NCBI GenBank assembly: GCA_964020155.1
Contig: OZ026559.1
Coordinates: forward strand, 1,817,845-1,881,844
Direction: 5' to 3'
Length of the DNA: 64,000 nt
DNA from: Chondrilla cf. caribensis
Taxonomy: Eukaryota > Porifera > Demospongiae > Chondrillida > Chondrillidae
Shown one piece after another: positions 61,627-64,000 of this stretch; positions within the stretch are counted from its first letter, which is position 1, and each line of letters starts with the position of its first letter. Below the pieces are notes generated by a model, which did no database searches, was not told the DNA's origin, and saw only the letters and a program-made list of their open reading frames with translations. Made by a program: the position numbers and the translations under genes.

Positions 61627-62759
61627 TTAAAACAGTCCAGCATCTTTCTTCAGTGAAGTCTTCTTCCACAGGGGAAGTTTAGTAAAGTCTGATTTGCTCA
61701 TTTTGAATGCATTCTACATAATGAAACAAGGAAGCACAGACGTACGTTGAAATGTTGATTAGGATCGTAATGCAAACCTACTATATAGTACTTGGTGAAA
61801 AGTTATAGACTAAGTTACGAATGATATGAATTTGATCTGTCATTAATAACACTGCACTTGGAATTTCCTAATAAGGAATTACTGTAGAACCTCTTACAAT
61901 TGCAACCACCTATGGGAACAATAATTATTTCACTGATCTTAATTGTAAAGGTGGTCCTAATTCTGATGTTAAAAGGGTATAGAGTAACACAGTACAGGAA
62001 TTTCTGAGACCAAAAGTTAGCAGGCCTATTATGGAGGTGGTCTTGAGTTGATTCTACTGCAATATTTAAGATCAAACGTTAACATTAAGACTAAACGAAA
62101 ATACAAGATTCTATTGGTTACAATAATGCTCACAGTAGTTAGTAACCTCTCCATGGAAATGTATACAATCAAACTTACAATAGCCACACACAATACAACA
62201 ACAGCTCTGTGTACTTACATTAAACTCTTCCCCACTCAAGTAGCTCTCTAGCTTCTTGGGGTCAACTCCTTCGGGGAGTGGCTTCTTCTGTAGTTCTGCC
62301 AAGCTGTACAGGTCCCTGCTTAGCTTCTTCAGCTCCTCTGCAGCATCCAGGGAGTGGGGAGAATGGATTGTCACGTGCTGTTTGTTACACAAGGCAATGC
62401 TAGGGTCGTGAGACCAGTAGGGGAAATGATTTGCAAATTTCTCGTGTTCGTAGCCAGCCAAGACGATGTGTACTTTGGGTTCTCGAATACGTTCGCAAGC
62501 TATGAGATAGCAAACACAACATACATCCTGAGAGAGGCTACAATGGGGGTATATGCATTACGACACACCACTGTGTACAGGTGTACTGGATGATACAGTA
62601 CATACACATGTAAAAGTATCTGGTATGTACATACATACGTAAGTACATAGTTTGTAGGTATACACACATACATATATGTACATAATACACTCATATACTG
62701 ACACCATGTATACCCTTAATCACTAACATCCCCACCCACCAAAGGCACATAAACACACA

Positions 62760-62832
<73 letters not shown>

Positions 62833-63772
62833 CTTTGGCATAATTCAGGGCTGTCTGTAGTGCCAACCTCTTATCTCTAGTGAACCTCACAATGGCATCT
62901 CCAGTGAACTGGTTCTTCTCTCTGAACCTCACGTCAGTTTGCACAGGCCACCATCCCACCCACACAAAGATGTCATAATGGACATCAATCATAAACAAAG
63001 CTGGAGAGGTGGTACAGTACGCACAGTCATCATGTATAATATAAAGTAATCTTCCACAGAGGCACAGAACACAAATGATAGATGAATTTACCACACACTT
63101 AACACAATGATAAGCCAAGGCTTACAAATCTTATTTGAGAGTTGACTTCTCATTGACAGCTGTTTGTTGTACAAACTGTACATAATTATCACCTCCGGAC
63201 AATGAATGTACATGTTCATCAATTGAAAACAGCTGGAAATGCCCCAAAGTTTGTAAACAGTCAAATCAAATTTGCATAGACTGCATCCTGTTACTGTAGA
63301 TTTACAGCCAGCACTAAACCTACACTGTATTAGCTGCACCATTGGCAGGACACAGAGGAATATTTGCATTAGCCTTTGATGTGAGGAAGTCTATATCACA
63401 TCACTTTGATGTCTACAAGTATTGTATAAGCTACTACTTTGTGTCTAATTCTATACTTGTGATGAGTATCATCCACTCATGCAAACAAAGATAAATCCTA
63501 CATTGAATCAAATTTTACAATTCAAATCATACAGGAAATTTGCACAGTATTAACTGTATGGACTATAAAAATGGTGAAAAATGTGTGTTCAAAAATGATG
63601 CAAGATTCAAGATCCTTACCTGGTTGTTCCGAGGAGTACAAGTCCGTCTGTAGGAAGGGGAAGGCCTCCAGTTCTCCACTTCTGGTCGGGCACAGGATCT
63701 CGTTGGCCACAAATTCTCCGGTGGAAGAAGTGAGCTGCCACATGCGAGGAGAGTAGTCCAAACTGCGTGACA
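61627..63772 (-). CDS. SVIL: Supervillin-like protein, C-terminal exons (5' beyond window)
   Basis: Actin- and membrane-associated protein of the villin/gelsolin superfamily. Exons in minus-strand order: 63772-63620, 63000-62833, 62499-62219, 61713-61627; phases agree (2 nt first, then 1, 1, 0). The first two encode a gelsolin-type segment: SSTGEFVANEILCPTRSG, PFLQTDLYSSEQP, then IFVWVGWWPV. The GWWP motif and the PFLQxDLYSxxQP stretch point to supervillin rather than villin. The last two encode the headpiece: LPEGVDPKKLESYL, then KLPLWKKTSLKKDAGLF at the stop, with the usual WKK and GLF ending. Supervillin headpieces bind F-actin weakly or not at all, so binding cannot be assumed. More exons must lie beyond base 64000. 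Confidence 0.87.
62748..62829. repeat. (CA)n microsatellite in a supervillin intron
   Basis: About 80 bp of CA with two interruptions. It abuts the splice donor of the gelsolin-type exon (GTGAGT, read on the minus strand at 62832-62827), so on the transcript a GU run begins right after the donor. Confidence 0.95.
63001..63619 (-). other. Intron of the supervillin-like gene
   Basis: A 619-bp GT-AG intron. Its left part near 63050-63135 is also present at about 17675-17760 after the truncated copy, which shows where the duplicated fragment extends. No other gene is seen. Confidence 0.6.
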
Positions 63773-64000
63773 CTACAAGTATGGAATGGTACATCCAGCA
63801 GCATGAATATGTATGTATAGACACAGAGTACCAAATATGTATGGGGCAGTATACGTATAAGAATAATAAGTCATGCATATAATATATATATATAAGTACT
63901 GTATCTGGAATCTAGGGCACATATACATTTATGGTATGTGACTTGGAATACTCAGCAGAACAATTGTGATTTTTCCCCAACCCTATCATAATTCCTTTGT

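Overview
The window is animal nuclear DNA: AT-rich, with GT-AG introns of mostly 70-600 bp, long CA microsatellites, a satellite array and DNA/retro-element remnants. Ankyrin-Roc-COR-death-domain genes mixed with short introns, and the high repeat content, fit an early-branching metazoan. A demosponge such as Amphimedon is my best guess, but this is an inference and nothing in the window proves the species.

The dominant feature is a tandem triplication with a period of about 21.9 kb. Each unit has: (i) an upstream block with a conserved candidate 5' UTR exon; (ii) one huge first exon encoding dozens of ankyrin repeats followed by a Roc GTPase and COR domain; (iii) a string of small exons, all of phase 1-1, encoding acidic linkers and two or three death domains; (iv) about 4 kb of decayed death-domain exon copies mixed with CA-rich repeats; (v) an AT-rich spacer; (vi) a 188-bp satellite array. 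Gene A (1-9233) is cut by the left window edge. Gene B (21474-31448) and gene C (43383-53143) look complete. Start codons of B and C are 21,909 bp apart.

At the right edge, on the minus strand, lies the 3' end of a supervillin-like gene (61627-63772 and beyond): a gelsolin-type segment and a villin headpiece. A broken copy of the same 3' end follows unit A (16259-17660), so the duplicated unit once included part of this neighbour.

Mobile elements: a hAT-type MITE upstream of gene B with 8-bp target duplications and an empty site in unit C; a Penelope-type fragment with a GIY-YIG endonuclease ORF, inverted arms and a 12-bp target duplication in an intron of gene C; a small palindromic MITE-like element; and a candidate tRNA-derived SINE present in two copies.

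How the genes may work: the ankyrin array probably binds ligands or partners, Roc-COR is the GTP-dependent switch, and the death domains would recruit death-fold adaptors, as in the related DAPK1 (which has a kinase these genes lack). The three paralogues differ most in ankyrin copy number and in death-domain set, while the Roc-COR part is almost the same in all three.
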